A stretch of 13,451 nt of DNA from Candidatus Methanoperedens sp. (lineage in GTDB: Archaea > Halobacteriota > Methanosarcinia > Methanosarcinales > Methanoperedenaceae): NCBI GenBank assembly GCA_023249275.1, contig JAHFCV010000045.1, positions 1-13,451 on the forward strand. Direction: 5' to 3'. Made by a program: the position numbers and the translations under genes. This document shows, piece after piece, positions 5,163-12,854 of this stretch (position 1 is its first letter; each line of letters opens with the position of its first letter). The notes beneath the pieces are model-generated. The model was not told the origin of the DNA, searched no databases, and saw nothing but the letters and a program-made list of their open reading frames with translations.

Positions 5163-7187
5163 CTATTGCTCCAGCACGAAGTCCTGCCCTGCGTAGATGA
5201 TAATGCCCTTTGCCTTTAGATCCGAGTCTCTAATTACATCCCCTAACAGTGCTACATTGTGATTATTGGTTATAGTTATGCATTCATCGAACTCAGGTTT
5301 CATAATCAAAATCGACTCATCGAACTCGGCATTTCTCAGGTACGAGGGGAGTGAGTCACCAATTGATGGGATGTATGTCATAGTGAGGTCTATAACTTCA
5401 TCTGCTTTCGCTATGCTGGACTTCTCTGTCAGCAGAGACTCGTCAAAAGTGATGATTGTGGGTGTGGCTGTAAGTGTAATGACCTCATCGAACCAGATCC
5501 TTGGTAGAATCTCTACCGCCTCGTCTGCCTTCACGGATCCCATATAGTTCATCGACAAGTTTACCTGTTCGTCCCACAGACCTGAGCCAGCCTTCCTGAG
5601 AGATATTATCTCATCAAACGATTTGCAGGGTGTGAGTTCCACAATCAGGTCGCACGATATAGTCCTGCCCAGGTGAACAGTCTCGTCTGCTGCGATAGAA
5701 CTCATCCTTTCCACTGTTACTAATTCATCAAAAGACCTGCATGGCGTCAATTGTACCTTGAGATCGAGTGCTACACTACTCTTTGTTCCCCAGAGGAATA
5801 CTGACTCATCAAGTCTGAATGAACCTATCCACATTCCGGTGTTATAAACAAGCTCCCTGAGACCACGCATGTTCCCGCTCCCAAAGAAAGAGCCAGATAG
5901 CACACCGCCCAACAGTGGGATTGGCGAATCCATCTGAGATACTATACCACTATCTTGAACAGGTGCCCTAAGAAGTGGAAACTCCTGCGGAACAACGTTC
6001 AAATCCTTACCTATAAGCTTGCCGGTAACCGCAGCACTGCGTAATTCAAGCGGCATGTTCGAGATGTCCGTGCTTCCAGTCCGCCGGGAATTGCTTAATC
6101 CAAACTGCTTGAGTTTCTCTATCCTCTCAGGCTTCACAAGCTGACCAGAAATTGCTGCAGTCAGCAGCCCCAACTGCGGCTGAGTCTCTACTGAGGATTG
6201 GTCTCTCTGGGATTTGCTCAGGGACTGCTCTTTTCCAACTCTCGAGCTTGCCAGCACAAAGATCTTCTCCACAATAGATTTCAGAAGGTCAAGCTGCTGA
6301 TGAGTCTCTACCAGACTTTCGCTGCGCGGTGAACGAAGAAGCTCCCTTTCCACAAATTCCCTGGCGCGGGAGATAGTCAATATAATCTGTTCATCAAACG
6401 CCCCGGATTTCCCTGTTTCTATTGTGAGTCTCTCATCGAACTTACTCTCACCACCCAGGGGCATCTGTCCCTCTTTTATCGCTCTAAAGAGTTCAGGCAG
6501 AGTCTGAGTAATTTCAGACGATATTCTCTGGGATGGAGCCAATATCTGCTCTTTTCCAGGGCGTTCTCTGCCTACTACAGATGCATGAGCAAGTGTCCCT
6601 TTGCCCAGATCGTATTCCGCCTTTCCCTGTTGGAGCGCAGTCTGGAACACGGGATAGTTGAGGAACGGTAACTCCTTGCCAATTATGATGCTATTGTACA
6701 CACCCCTCGCCGTAATTAGACCGCCAGAAAGAGCGAGAAGTGTCCTGACCAACGGAGATGTATTCGAGACTATCTCAACCTTCTGGATGTTAAACGGTCT
6801 AGGTGTGGATGGCAGTGTATTACCTACATGCTTACCGGTAAGAGTAGCGGTCACTAATACTGGAGCAGCGTGCATCAGATTGCTCTCGATTGCCGGGCAT
6901 CTGCTAAACGCAAATATTACTGAGCCATGTTGCTTCCCTGTCAGTGTGGTATTAGCCGTCCTTATCGCTTTTGCGAGGAGGAGAAGAGGGGTATCTGAAA
7001 CTGCTGACGATAAAGCAACCTGAGTTCTGAATAACTCTAAGAGAACAGTCTCCCTTGCAGTTGCACCAAGGAATACTCCTGTCTTTGCAGCGGTATTCAG
7101 AGCTAAAACCAGGTTGTTTTGAAGAGGACTCGATGGATATGGCTGATGCTTTACTAACCTTAATTCAGCAGAGGCAAAGTCCGGCAT
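5163..7187 (-). CDS. 674-residue repeat protein, hydrophobic-Asp-Glu repeats (virion-fibre-like)
   Basis: No catalytic family is recognised. Two kinds of degenerate repeat make up most of the chain. From residue 459 to 640 about fourteen units follow each other every 12-16 residues, each with [F/A/W/L]-D-E-x-[V/I/L]-x-[L/I/V] (for example FDEVITL, ADETVHL, WDEQVNL); two more lie at 250-270. The N-terminal half repeats looser units around (T/S)-A-x-x-T-G-K-x-x-G-K (TLTGKQHG, TLTGKHVG, AVTGKLIGK). Such short alternating-strand repeats suggest a long beta-rich fibre or solenoid. There is no signal peptide or membrane helix. It is the last gene of the right-hand operon, 26 nt after the 366-residue gene. 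No SD site precedes the ATG, although an in-frame TAA lies directly upstream, so a longer start is excluded. A role as a fibre or surface protein of a particle is inference. Confidence 0.85.
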   Translation of the reverse strand: MPDFASAELRLVKHQPYPSSPLQNNLVLALNTAAKTGVFLGATARETVLLELFRTQVALSSAVSDTPLLLLAKAIRTANTTLTGKQHGSVIFAFSRCPAIESNLMHAAPVLVTATLTGKHVGNTLPSTPRPFNIQKVEIVSNTSPLVRTLLALSGGLITARGVYNSIIIGKELPFLNYPVFQTALQQGKAEYDLGKGTLAHASVVGRERPGKEQILAPSQRISSEITQTLPELFRAIKEGQMPLGGESKFDERLTIETGKSGAFDEQIILTISRAREFVERELLRSPRSESLVETHQQLDLLKSIVEKIFVLASSRVGKEQSLSKSQRDQSSVETQPQLGLLTAAISGQLVKPERIEKLKQFGLSNSRRTGSTDISNMPLELRSAAVTGKLIGKDLNVVPQEFPLLRAPVQDSGIVSQMDSPIPLLGGVLSGSFFGSGNMRGLRELVYNTGMWIGSFRLDESVFLWGTKSSVALDLKVQLTPCRSFDELVTVERMSSIAADETVHLGRTISCDLIVELTPCKSFDEIISLRKAGSGLWDEQVNLSMNYMGSVKADEAVEILPRIWFDEVITLTATPTIITFDESLLTEKSSIAKADEVIDLTMTYIPSIGDSLPSYLRNAEFDESILIMKPEFDECITITNNHNVALLGDVIRDSDLKAKGIIIYAGQDFVLEQ
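5268..5813 (-). repeat. Coding repeat array, about 14 units of 12-16 codons
   Basis: This part of the 674-residue gene encodes units at residues 459, 474, 486, 500, 512, 524, 538, 554, 566, 581, 595, about 610, 622 and 633, a mean period near 13.4 residues. Two pairs show a longer match: DLKVQLTPCRSFDE at 475-488 and DLIVELTPCKSFDE at 513-526, which implies duplication of a block of about 38 residues. Confidence 0.8.
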
Positions 7188-7213
7188 TTAGGGAAAAAGG
7201 AGAGACGATGGCG

Positions 7214-8314
7214 TTAATAAGCATACTTGATTGCCATCGTGAGTCTTGTGACGCTCGATGCACTTTCCTTACCAAGGCACACAAACTTCGTGGTCGAAGG
7301 ACCCGGTTCGGATATAATGTCCTGATCCACTATTCCAGTACCTTCTTTCCATGGGAAGCAGTGCTGTATTGTTCCTATCGGCTTATTGTTGAACCGCGGC
7401 TCAGCATGTATTATCCCTTTCATGAAATATACGTTCGGTGGACTGCCTCCCTGACTGAGTGATGCCCAAACCGGGAAATCCACGCCCTTTATACCGTAGT
7501 TCTCAAATGTGTTGAGCCCTGTTGATCTCTGACCCCACCATGTCTGGGTGAGGTAGAAGAAGTCATTCGCATCTCCGAGTGAGTCATCGGTAGCTGGCGA
7601 TGACCATGGATGTAATATCCATGCCCACTTCTTAGTGAGAGCGTTCTGATTACCTGCTTGCATCGGGAAATAGTTCACGAATGAGTTAAAGAACCACAGG
7701 GAGTATCCATCTGAGAATTCCTTTGACTTCAACTTCTCCATGTTGAAGCATACAGAGTTTGTGTAATACCATGTGGACCAAGCATAACCATTCGCTGAGT
7801 CAGGCTTGATAATAATACACAATCCATTACCTTTGTCTGGGGACAGAGCATCATCGTCCACCCACAGCCAGTAAGCTATGTTGTGGGTCAGAAGCGTTGC
7901 CTTCTGCGCGTTAGACATTCCTGAACTCCATGAAACTACCGGAATCAATGTCCGCTGTGCGTCTCCGCCGGGCTGATTGAGTATATTATCCCATGTACTT
8001 GACACAATAACTTCTATTCCGAACATATAGTACCCGGCGTCACCTCTAAGCTGGAACATCGCTTGATTCACATCATAGAACGGTATCTGAAACACCACAT
8101 ACATCGTTTTTTCCTGACCAGTTTTTGCAGGATCCTCCCACTTGGTCACCCTCCTCTGATAACAGGATATACCGTAGTCCACATCATTCCCATCCCCGGT
8201 GTATCTTGTCATTGCAGCGTATGGGTTCGTGAACTTACTGTCCGATGCTATCAGTTTGTCAGCCATCATGTTCACTATACCTGGCGTTGTCGAGGAACCG
8301 CTATAGAATCCCAT
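7214..8314 (-). CDS. 366-residue structural-looking protein with phage-tail-like N-terminus
   Basis: The protein is rich in aromatic residues, Gly, Asn and Ser and has no signal peptide or membrane segment. Its opening, MGFYSGSSTTPGIVNMMADKLIAS followed by an aromatic-rich beta part (MYVVFQIPFYDVNQAM), resembles the start of many phage tail or baseplate-associated proteins (M-A-F-Y-T-G-x..., then a helix LxxxLxxA...). That resemblance is from memory and is weak. Other blocks are NIAYWLWVDDDA, AWSTWYYTNSV and LTQTWWGQRST. The SD site is excellent: GGAGGAGGA six nt before the ATG. It is formed by the GAG codons that encode the C-terminal Glu residues of the preceding 35-residue gene, whose TAG ends 2 nt before this start. 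A virion or adhesin role is inferred mainly from context. Confidence 0.85.
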   Translation of the reverse strand: MGFYSGSSTTPGIVNMMADKLIASDSKFTNPYAAMTRYTGDGNDVDYGISCYQRRVTKWEDPAKTGQEKTMYVVFQIPFYDVNQAMFQLRGDAGYYMFGIEVIVSSTWDNILNQPGGDAQRTLIPVVSWSSGMSNAQKATLLTHNIAYWLWVDDDALSPDKGNGLCIIIKPDSANGYAWSTWYYTNSVCFNMEKLKSKEFSDGYSLWFFNSFVNYFPMQAGNQNALTKKWAWILHPWSSPATDDSLGDANDFFYLTQTWWGQRSTGLNTFENYGIKGVDFPVWASLSQGGSPPNVYFMKGIIHAEPRFNNKPIGTIQHCFPWKEGTGIVDQDIISEPGPSTTKFVCLGKESASSVTRLTMAIKYAY

Positions 8315-8316
8315 GT

Positions 8317-8424
8317 CTACTCCTCCTCCTGTGCTTGATCCTCTTGATTGGTTTTCTCTGCGTTCGATTTCAATTCTGCGAAATTACTTCGCTCTAAAGT
8401 TCCCTTAAGGATTCGAGTCTCCAT
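8317..8424 (-). CDS. 35-residue acidic micro-protein
   Basis: A short gene that size cut-offs would miss. It begins METRILKGTLERSNF and ends in an acidic tail (NQEDQAQEEE). The ATG overlaps the TAA of the preceding gene (TAATG), and GGAGG lies 6 nt upstream (8431-8435), so initiation signals are as good as for its large neighbours. The stop is 2 nt before the next ATG. The first 20 residues could form an amphipathic helix; the rest is probably disordered. No family is recognised. It might be a small chaperone or assembly factor for the neighbouring structural proteins, or its translation may serve to couple the 366-residue gene; both are guesses. Confidence 0.75.
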   Translation of the reverse strand: METRILKGTLERSNFAELKSNAEKTNQEDQAQEEE

Positions 8425-8783
8425 TATATGCCTCCGGATTTAATGCCGTGAATCTGATTCTCTGGTGCCGTTAGCACCTTCGGTATGATCTCATTTGATT
8501 TACGATTCCACAGTTTCGTAACCTCCCTTGCCTCTGCATCTATGTACCCCACCGACTCCGAGACGAGTTCTGTTGCCTCGGATGCCAAATCCGCCTCTGC
8601 GGTCTTAAAATGCAGCGCACACAAGGCATCTGGTGGAATAGCAACGGATGAATCAAGCATCATCCTGCCTTCATTATCCAGCAGCGCAAGAGTGATTATC
8701 TGCAGCTTCCTGCCTTCACAAAAAGCCTTAAGCTCACTCCATGTCATGTCTTTCTCAGTTATTTTAATACACGCTTCAAACAT
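8424..8783 (-). CDS. About 119-residue protein of unknown function
   Basis: The product begins MFEACIKITEKDMTWSELKAF. It is predicted alpha/beta, with a strand-turn-strand LQIITLALLDNEGRMMLDSS followed by a helical, acidic region (AEADLASEATELVSESVGYIDAEAREVTKLW). No signal peptide is present. The family is not recognised. Start choice: the ATG at 8781-8783 has GAGG about 9 nt upstream and a natural N-terminus; a TTG at 8796-8798 overlaps the TGA of the previous gene and would add five residues (MRRFK) but has no SD before it. The last codons (GGA GGC ATA TAA) supply the SD and overlapping stop for the 35-residue gene. It belongs to the tightly packed right-hand operon; a role in particle structure or assembly is inference. 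Confidence 0.85.
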   Translation of the reverse strand: MFEACIKITEKDMTWSELKAFCEGRKLQIITLALLDNEGRMMLDSSVAIPPDALCALHFKTAEADLASEATELVSESVGYIDAEAREVTKLWNRKSNEIIPKVLTAPENQIHGIKSGGI

Positions 8784-8794
8784 CTTAAATCGCC

Positions 8795-9316
8795 TCAACT
8801 GTAATTGAATGCCAGTTTCGCTCTGCCTTTCCCTTCGCTTGTCACATGATTCCCTGTAGGTGTGCCAGCCTGAACGAAAAGCTGGCAGAAGATGAATTGA
8901 GTGAATTGATCTATTGCGGTGAGTTCTGCTGTAACTCCGTCATCTTTCAGGACAGGTTTAGCATCAGTGTATGTTTTACCCGATGCCGCATTTCCGGCTT
9001 GTCTTGTGCCTGCGCCTCCTGGAGCCTCCCAGTCTTTGGTTATCTTGTCATAATGTTGAATAGTGGTCTGGTTGTTGAAGTTGCCATCCACATAGAACTT
9101 CATTGCATTGACCCTTGCATTCCCGCCCAGGTCTGTCAAATGCCCCCAGATGACCCTGTAAGCAGACCAGGTATCCGCATCTATGTTCAACGAGCCGAAA
9201 TTCAACGGATTGACAGTACTCACCTCTGAGTTATCGGTATCAGTGTATTTCTTGTTGATTCCAGGACTTGCTGGATCGGTTCTTGTTGCGAATTTAATTA
9301 CTGGTGTAGTGGTCAT
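8795..9316 (-). CDS. 173-residue probable structural protein of unknown family
   Basis: The protein starts MTTTPVIKFATRTDPASPG and is predicted to be mostly beta strands. It is rich in Thr, Asn, Ala and Gly (FYVDGNFNNQTTIQHYD, APGGAGTRQAGNAASGKTYTD) and ends in KGRAKLAFNYS. It has no signal peptide, membrane segment or catalytic motif I can see. Composition and size recall small tail or capsid-associated proteins, which is only suggestive. GGAGG lies 6 nt before the ATG, and the ATG overlaps the TAA of the S-layer/PKD gene by one base (TAATG), so the two are translationally coupled and likely made in related amounts. The stop overlaps the possible TTG of the next gene. Confidence 0.85.
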   Translation of the reverse strand: MTTTPVIKFATRTDPASPGINKKYTDTDNSEVSTVNPLNFGSLNIDADTWSAYRVIWGHLTDLGGNARVNAMKFYVDGNFNNQTTIQHYDKITKDWEAPGGAGTRQAGNAASGKTYTDAKPVLKDDGVTAELTAIDQFTQFIFCQLFVQAGTPTGNHVTSEGKGRAKLAFNYS

Positions 9317-11970
9317 TAAGTGCCTCCTTTCATCTCAATCACGATATCTGAAGATGAGTCTAAATGATACGCACCGGTTGTATCCCGGCTGCCGCTGCGG
9401 AGCAGATGCTTCTCTGTGGGTGCGACCTGTCCATCGATAGTGGTGTAAGACTCGGATATCTGGAATACTCCGTTTATGGACATGGTCTGAATCTCCCTCC
9501 CGCTAAAAACATCAAGTATATGCGCTGCAATTACAGGAAGCTCCGCCAGAACCCCTTCGGCTGAATGGAATATGTACGTCTGACCGACAGAGACCACGAC
9601 GTCATCCACTTCATCCCCATAATATAACAGCGCAAGCCTGACGGTTCTCGCAGTTTTATCCATATCCTTCGCTTTGAGGACATAGCCGCCCTTCAGGGTA
9701 AGAGTGCTGCCCACGGAAATCGTTCGCTTTGCAGAGTCATCTATCAGAACTGTATGCAGCCGATTGCTCTCTAAGGTGCTCATCTTCTGATAGTTGGATA
9801 CGAAGCTGTTTGTCGTGTATCCTGCGAAGTATTTTTTCGATGAGTACATTACCGTTTGATACTTTCCCCAGGGGGCATACGCGTGTGGGGTCTCCACTAT
9901 CGATTGGTCCACTACAACGATATCCTGTCCTGAACCATTGAAAACCGCATTGCTGTCTGCATCATCTAGACTTGCCTCTGCAGTCTCAACGGCTATGAGC
10001 TTCGCATCTGGAATTGGTCTCAGGAGGGTGATGTTGTGTGTGATCTGCGACGCCGTTACTGTCAATGCAGCCGAGTAATCCTGAAAGTTCTTCTTCGTGC
10101 ACTTCAATGTAATAATTCCGGGCGGACACTCCAGGTCGTATGTGCCTGCATAATATACCGCAAAGATATAGCTGCTGCCGCTGGTTCTGAATACAGAAGG
10201 GGCGTTGATTTCGGTTCCTTCAGTATCCTTTACATTACCCTTAATAAGCCCCTCCAGCACAAAATCCACTTCCTTTATTTGACCTGGCTCAACTGTGGTC
10301 TGGATTGCTTGGGATTTAAAACCGTCTTTAGACGCTGCTATATCTGTCAGAGGCAGGATTGGAGGAAGCCCTGTCAGTGTATAAGAACCGCTGCTGTTAG
10401 TTGTTGCAATCTTCACGCCGTAGCCCATGAATGTCAGGTCTATTGTTATAGCAGCACCTTCTACAGGAGTGCCGTCCCTTCTCCGGGCATGACCAAAGAC
10501 CGCCTGCATGCATTCCCTAAAGACCGACATGCTGACCGTATCCACGACATATCCCCATTGGTCTATGAGTTTGGCTTTCCACTGTGCATCATAGTTCTCA
10601 GCGCCTGTCAGGGAATAGTACAAGAAGCCTGCGGCACTCCCGACATTGCCTTCACCCCTCAGTATGCCAGCGCCGTCATACACCTGAACCTTCATATTGT
10701 TCGGCGGAGGTCCAGCCTTAAAAAGCGGATCAATGCCCTGCCATGAGAGCTTTATCTTCTTATCTGTGCAGCGCATCGAAGTGTCATAACTTAGATCACC
10801 TGAAGTCCCAACTGAAGCCGTGGCATGCGCCAGTTCATTGCCATCTGCATCCTCAAGAACCGCCAGCCACTGACCATAGCTAAGGATGGTTTGCAAGGAA
10901 TAACTCACCGTTGGCGGTGAATTAGTATAGCCATTACGCAGATCAAGCATGACCAGGTTGTGCCCTGCATCATACAGCTTAATCTTGCAGTCAGGGACAA
11001 ATATCGAGTCATACGATATTTCCATCACTTCTTCAGGGTAATACCGAGACTTGTCGAAACTGATCACGGCGATGGTCACGAGTTTGTCCATCAGCACTTC
11101 AGTCTCTTTGTAGCATTCATTGCGTACATTGATGCCCCTATGGTCGATGATGGGCGTCCTTATCCTGTACCCATTCTTGGTGAGCACGTGCATAATTAAC
11201 AAAGGATGTGCATCGTTCCACTGGACTGAATTCCCGCCACCAGACTCTTTTGTGGAAAGACTCCCGTAACCATCATAACATGTGGCAGTGACACCAGAGA
11301 GGTAATTCCCTGTAGCTGAGTCTTTGAATATCAGCTTGTGAGTATGATGCGGGTGCATTGCGATCTTTGCATAAGTACAAACATTATGAACCAGATTCGA
11401 CAAACATACCTGTTGACCATTGCAGGCTTCGGCTGTTATGGCGATTCTGTTCCACCCGCCGTACCAGATATACTCCCAATAATCAAAGCTGAATATAGAG
11501 AAAGGGTTGCTGCTTACATCAATCTCGTAGTAACCAGAAGAGTTGGAGTACACGGATGGGTATGTATAGAAGTACTTTACATTCCCGCTTGAATCCTTAT
11601 AGTACATTGTCACGGTTATCTTCAAGCCGTTGAGCGGGGCCTCATCCGAATCAGGAAAATGAGCCTTCCCAAACACCCATCCATCCTTAACCGACACAGC
11701 AGCAGTAGCTGTTGCCGTTGCGCCGTTGTTATCTGTCACCCTTAATGTGACAGTATAGTTTCCTCCATTAGCGTAGGTATGGGTGACTACCTTGCCGTAG
11801 AGATACCCTGTCCCGTCTCCCGGGTCCCATCGCCATTCAGTGATTACTCCATCCGGGTCGTAGCTGTCAGAGCCGTCAAACGTGACCTGTTTCGACACGC
11901 ACACCACGCTGTCTGCCTTTACGCCAGCTACCGGCACATTATTGCCCCAGTTCCCCCAGTGGTGACTCAA
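9316..11970 (-). CDS. Large PKD / beta-sandwich protein with C-terminal Methanosarcina-type S-layer domain
   Basis: An 884-residue multidomain protein. Order: a short N-terminal HHWGNWGNN segment; a PKD domain to about residue 95 (VTFDGSDSYDPDG, WRWDPGDG, YTVTLRVTDNNG); a beta-sandwich of carboxypeptidase-regulatory type at about 100-205; further beta regions; regulatory-like domains at about 490-650 (GTPVEGAAITID, SGSYTLTGLPP); and from about 655 to 845 a domain that closely resembles the S-layer family PF07752 of Methanosarcina (WGKYQTVMY, KYFAGY, LKGGYVLKAKDMD, EVDDVVVSVGQTYIF, PVIAAHILDVFSG, GVFQISE). Unlike true S-layer proteins it shows one copy, no signal peptide and no membrane anchor. 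Start: TTG at 11968-11970 has GGAGG 7 nt upstream and overlaps the TGA of the radical SAM gene (TTGA); an ATG at 11988 (6 residues more) has no SD. It is probably surface- or particle-associated. Confidence 0.88.
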   Translation of the reverse strand: MSHHWGNWGNNVPVAGVKADSVVCVSKQVTFDGSDSYDPDGVITEWRWDPGDGTGYLYGKVVTHTYANGGNYTVTLRVTDNNGATATATAAVSVKDGWVFGKAHFPDSDEAPLNGLKITVTMYYKDSSGNVKYFYTYPSVYSNSSGYYEIDVSSNPFSIFSFDYWEYIWYGGWNRIAITAEACNGQQVCLSNLVHNVCTYAKIAMHPHHTHKLIFKDSATGNYLSGVTATCYDGYGSLSTKESGGGNSVQWNDAHPLLIMHVLTKNGYRIRTPIIDHRGINVRNECYKETEVLMDKLVTIAVISFDKSRYYPEEVMEISYDSIFVPDCKIKLYDAGHNLVMLDLRNGYTNSPPTVSYSLQTILSYGQWLAVLEDADGNELAHATASVGTSGDLSYDTSMRCTDKKIKLSWQGIDPLFKAGPPPNNMKVQVYDGAGILRGEGNVGSAAGFLYYSLTGAENYDAQWKAKLIDQWGYVVDTVSMSVFRECMQAVFGHARRRDGTPVEGAAITIDLTFMGYGVKIATTNSSGSYTLTGLPPILPLTDIAASKDGFKSQAIQTTVEPGQIKEVDFVLEGLIKGNVKDTEGTEINAPSVFRTSGSSYIFAVYYAGTYDLECPPGIITLKCTKKNFQDYSAALTVTASQITHNITLLRPIPDAKLIAVETAEASLDDADSNAVFNGSGQDIVVVDQSIVETPHAYAPWGKYQTVMYSSKKYFAGYTTNSFVSNYQKMSTLESNRLHTVLIDDSAKRTISVGSTLTLKGGYVLKAKDMDKTARTVRLALLYYGDEVDDVVVSVGQTYIFHSAEGVLAELPVIAAHILDVFSGREIQTMSINGVFQISESYTTIDGQVAPTEKHLLRSGSRDTTGAYHLDSSSDIVIEMKGGT

Positions 11971-12854
11971 TCTGCCGCCTCCTGACATAGTATTGGCGAA
12001 AGATGGCCATGCTCTCTACACGAGCATGAAATAGAGCAGAAGTCGGTCATGACGCAATCCGAACACGGTCCGCTGCGCAGCGTCATTGGAAATACCATCC
12101 TCTCTGACGATATGCCATACTTTACGACCTCGGTAACAATTGATGGGCTATACGGCATCTGTGCCAGCGCATCAATATGAGCACGATCCATCCAGCACAG
12201 CGGCGCTCCCTTCAAAGACACATCCTGCCCGAAGCGATGGCAGACCTCGATAGCCTGCAGCAGCGGCTGCATATCATCCCTTATATTTACCCTGAGCTTG
12301 CCATGCACCTCAGGCTGCACAATTATCACTTTCCGCGGCATGAACTCCGCTGCTATGTGTGCGACCGTTTGCGGAAGCGCTGCATAATTCAGGGATGTGA
12401 TAGTGACCGATACCTCAACATCGACCTCACAGACATTCTTCCTGAGATAGAATATATTCCTGAGTCCTTCGGATGTCCTAGCAAAGCTGGTCTTTGTTTG
12501 AGTGATTGTATCATGGATACCTGGGATATGACTGAACAGCGGGACCGACATGTGCCTCAGACCCGCACCTGTAAGAGTCAGAAGGAACTGCCTGTCCATC
12601 AGGCGCACCCCTGACGTGTAAAGCGAAACCCAGTTGCCATTCCCGGACGCTGCCTCTATTATCTGCGGCAGGTCTGCCCGCAGCACAGGGTCTCCGCCCG
12701 CGAGGTATATCTGGTCATTCCTGCACTCGCCGATGTATGAGAGCAGCGTCTGCAACTGCGGCTGGACATGCTCTCTACGCATACCTATGCTCACAGGGCA
12801 TGTCAGGCAGTTGAGGCTGCAGGCGTAGCCTGTATTTATGAACACCGCGCGCAT
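11967..12854 (-). CDS. Radical SAM protein with C-terminal cysteine cluster
   Basis: The 295-residue protein carries CSLNCLTC at residues 12-19, the CxxxCxxC motif that binds the 4Fe-4S cluster cleaving S-adenosylmethionine. LAGGDP (about 51-56) is a variant of the SAM-binding GGE motif. The C-terminus has cysteines at 264, 267, 273, 277, 279 and 290 (CSDCVMTDFCSISCSC), which suggests an auxiliary iron-sulfur cluster of SPASM/twitch type. Such enzymes usually modify peptides or proteins. It overlaps the preceding radical SAM gene by 19 nt and the following S-layer/PKD gene by 3-22 nt, so the two enzymes and that protein are made together; the downstream proteins are the natural candidate substrates. 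GAGG lies about 6 nt before the ATG. The exact reaction cannot be told from sequence. Confidence 0.9.
   Translation of the reverse strand: MRAVFINTGYACSLNCLTCPVSIGMRREHVQPQLQTLLSYIGECRNDQIYLAGGDPVLRADLPQIIEAASGNGNWVSLYTSGVRLMDRQFLLTLTGAGLRHMSVPLFSHIPGIHDTITQTKTSFARTSEGLRNIFYLRKNVCEVDVEVSVTITSLNYAALPQTVAHIAAEFMPRKVIIVQPEVHGKLRVNIRDDMQPLLQAIEVCHRFGQDVSLKGAPLCWMDRAHIDALAQMPYSPSIVTEVVKYGISSERMVFPMTLRSGPCSDCVMTDFCSISCSCREHGHLSPILCQEAAD

Noticed and set aside
8784..8798. TTG start at 8798 for the 119-residue gene
   Set aside because: It overlaps the previous stop but has no SD before it; the ATG at 8783 has GAGG at a workable distance. Not fully excluded.
10036..10746. Plus-strand open frame of 236 codons
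   Set aside because: It lies wholly antisense inside the S-layer/PKD gene, is rich in Cys, Arg, His and Leu in the manner of a shadow frame, and has no ribosome site or recognisable motif.
9316..11970. The large protein as a normal secreted S-layer protein
   Set aside because: No hydrophobic N-terminal signal, no second S-layer copy and no C-terminal membrane helix can be found with either start codon.
11971..11988. ATG start at 11988 for the S-layer/PKD gene
   Set aside because: No SD precedes it, while the TTG at 11970 has GGAGG 7 nt upstream and overlaps the stop of the previous gene. Not fully excluded.
12177..12614. Plus-strand open frame of 145 codons
   Set aside because: Antisense to the well-supported radical SAM gene with conserved CxxxCxxC; no independent support.
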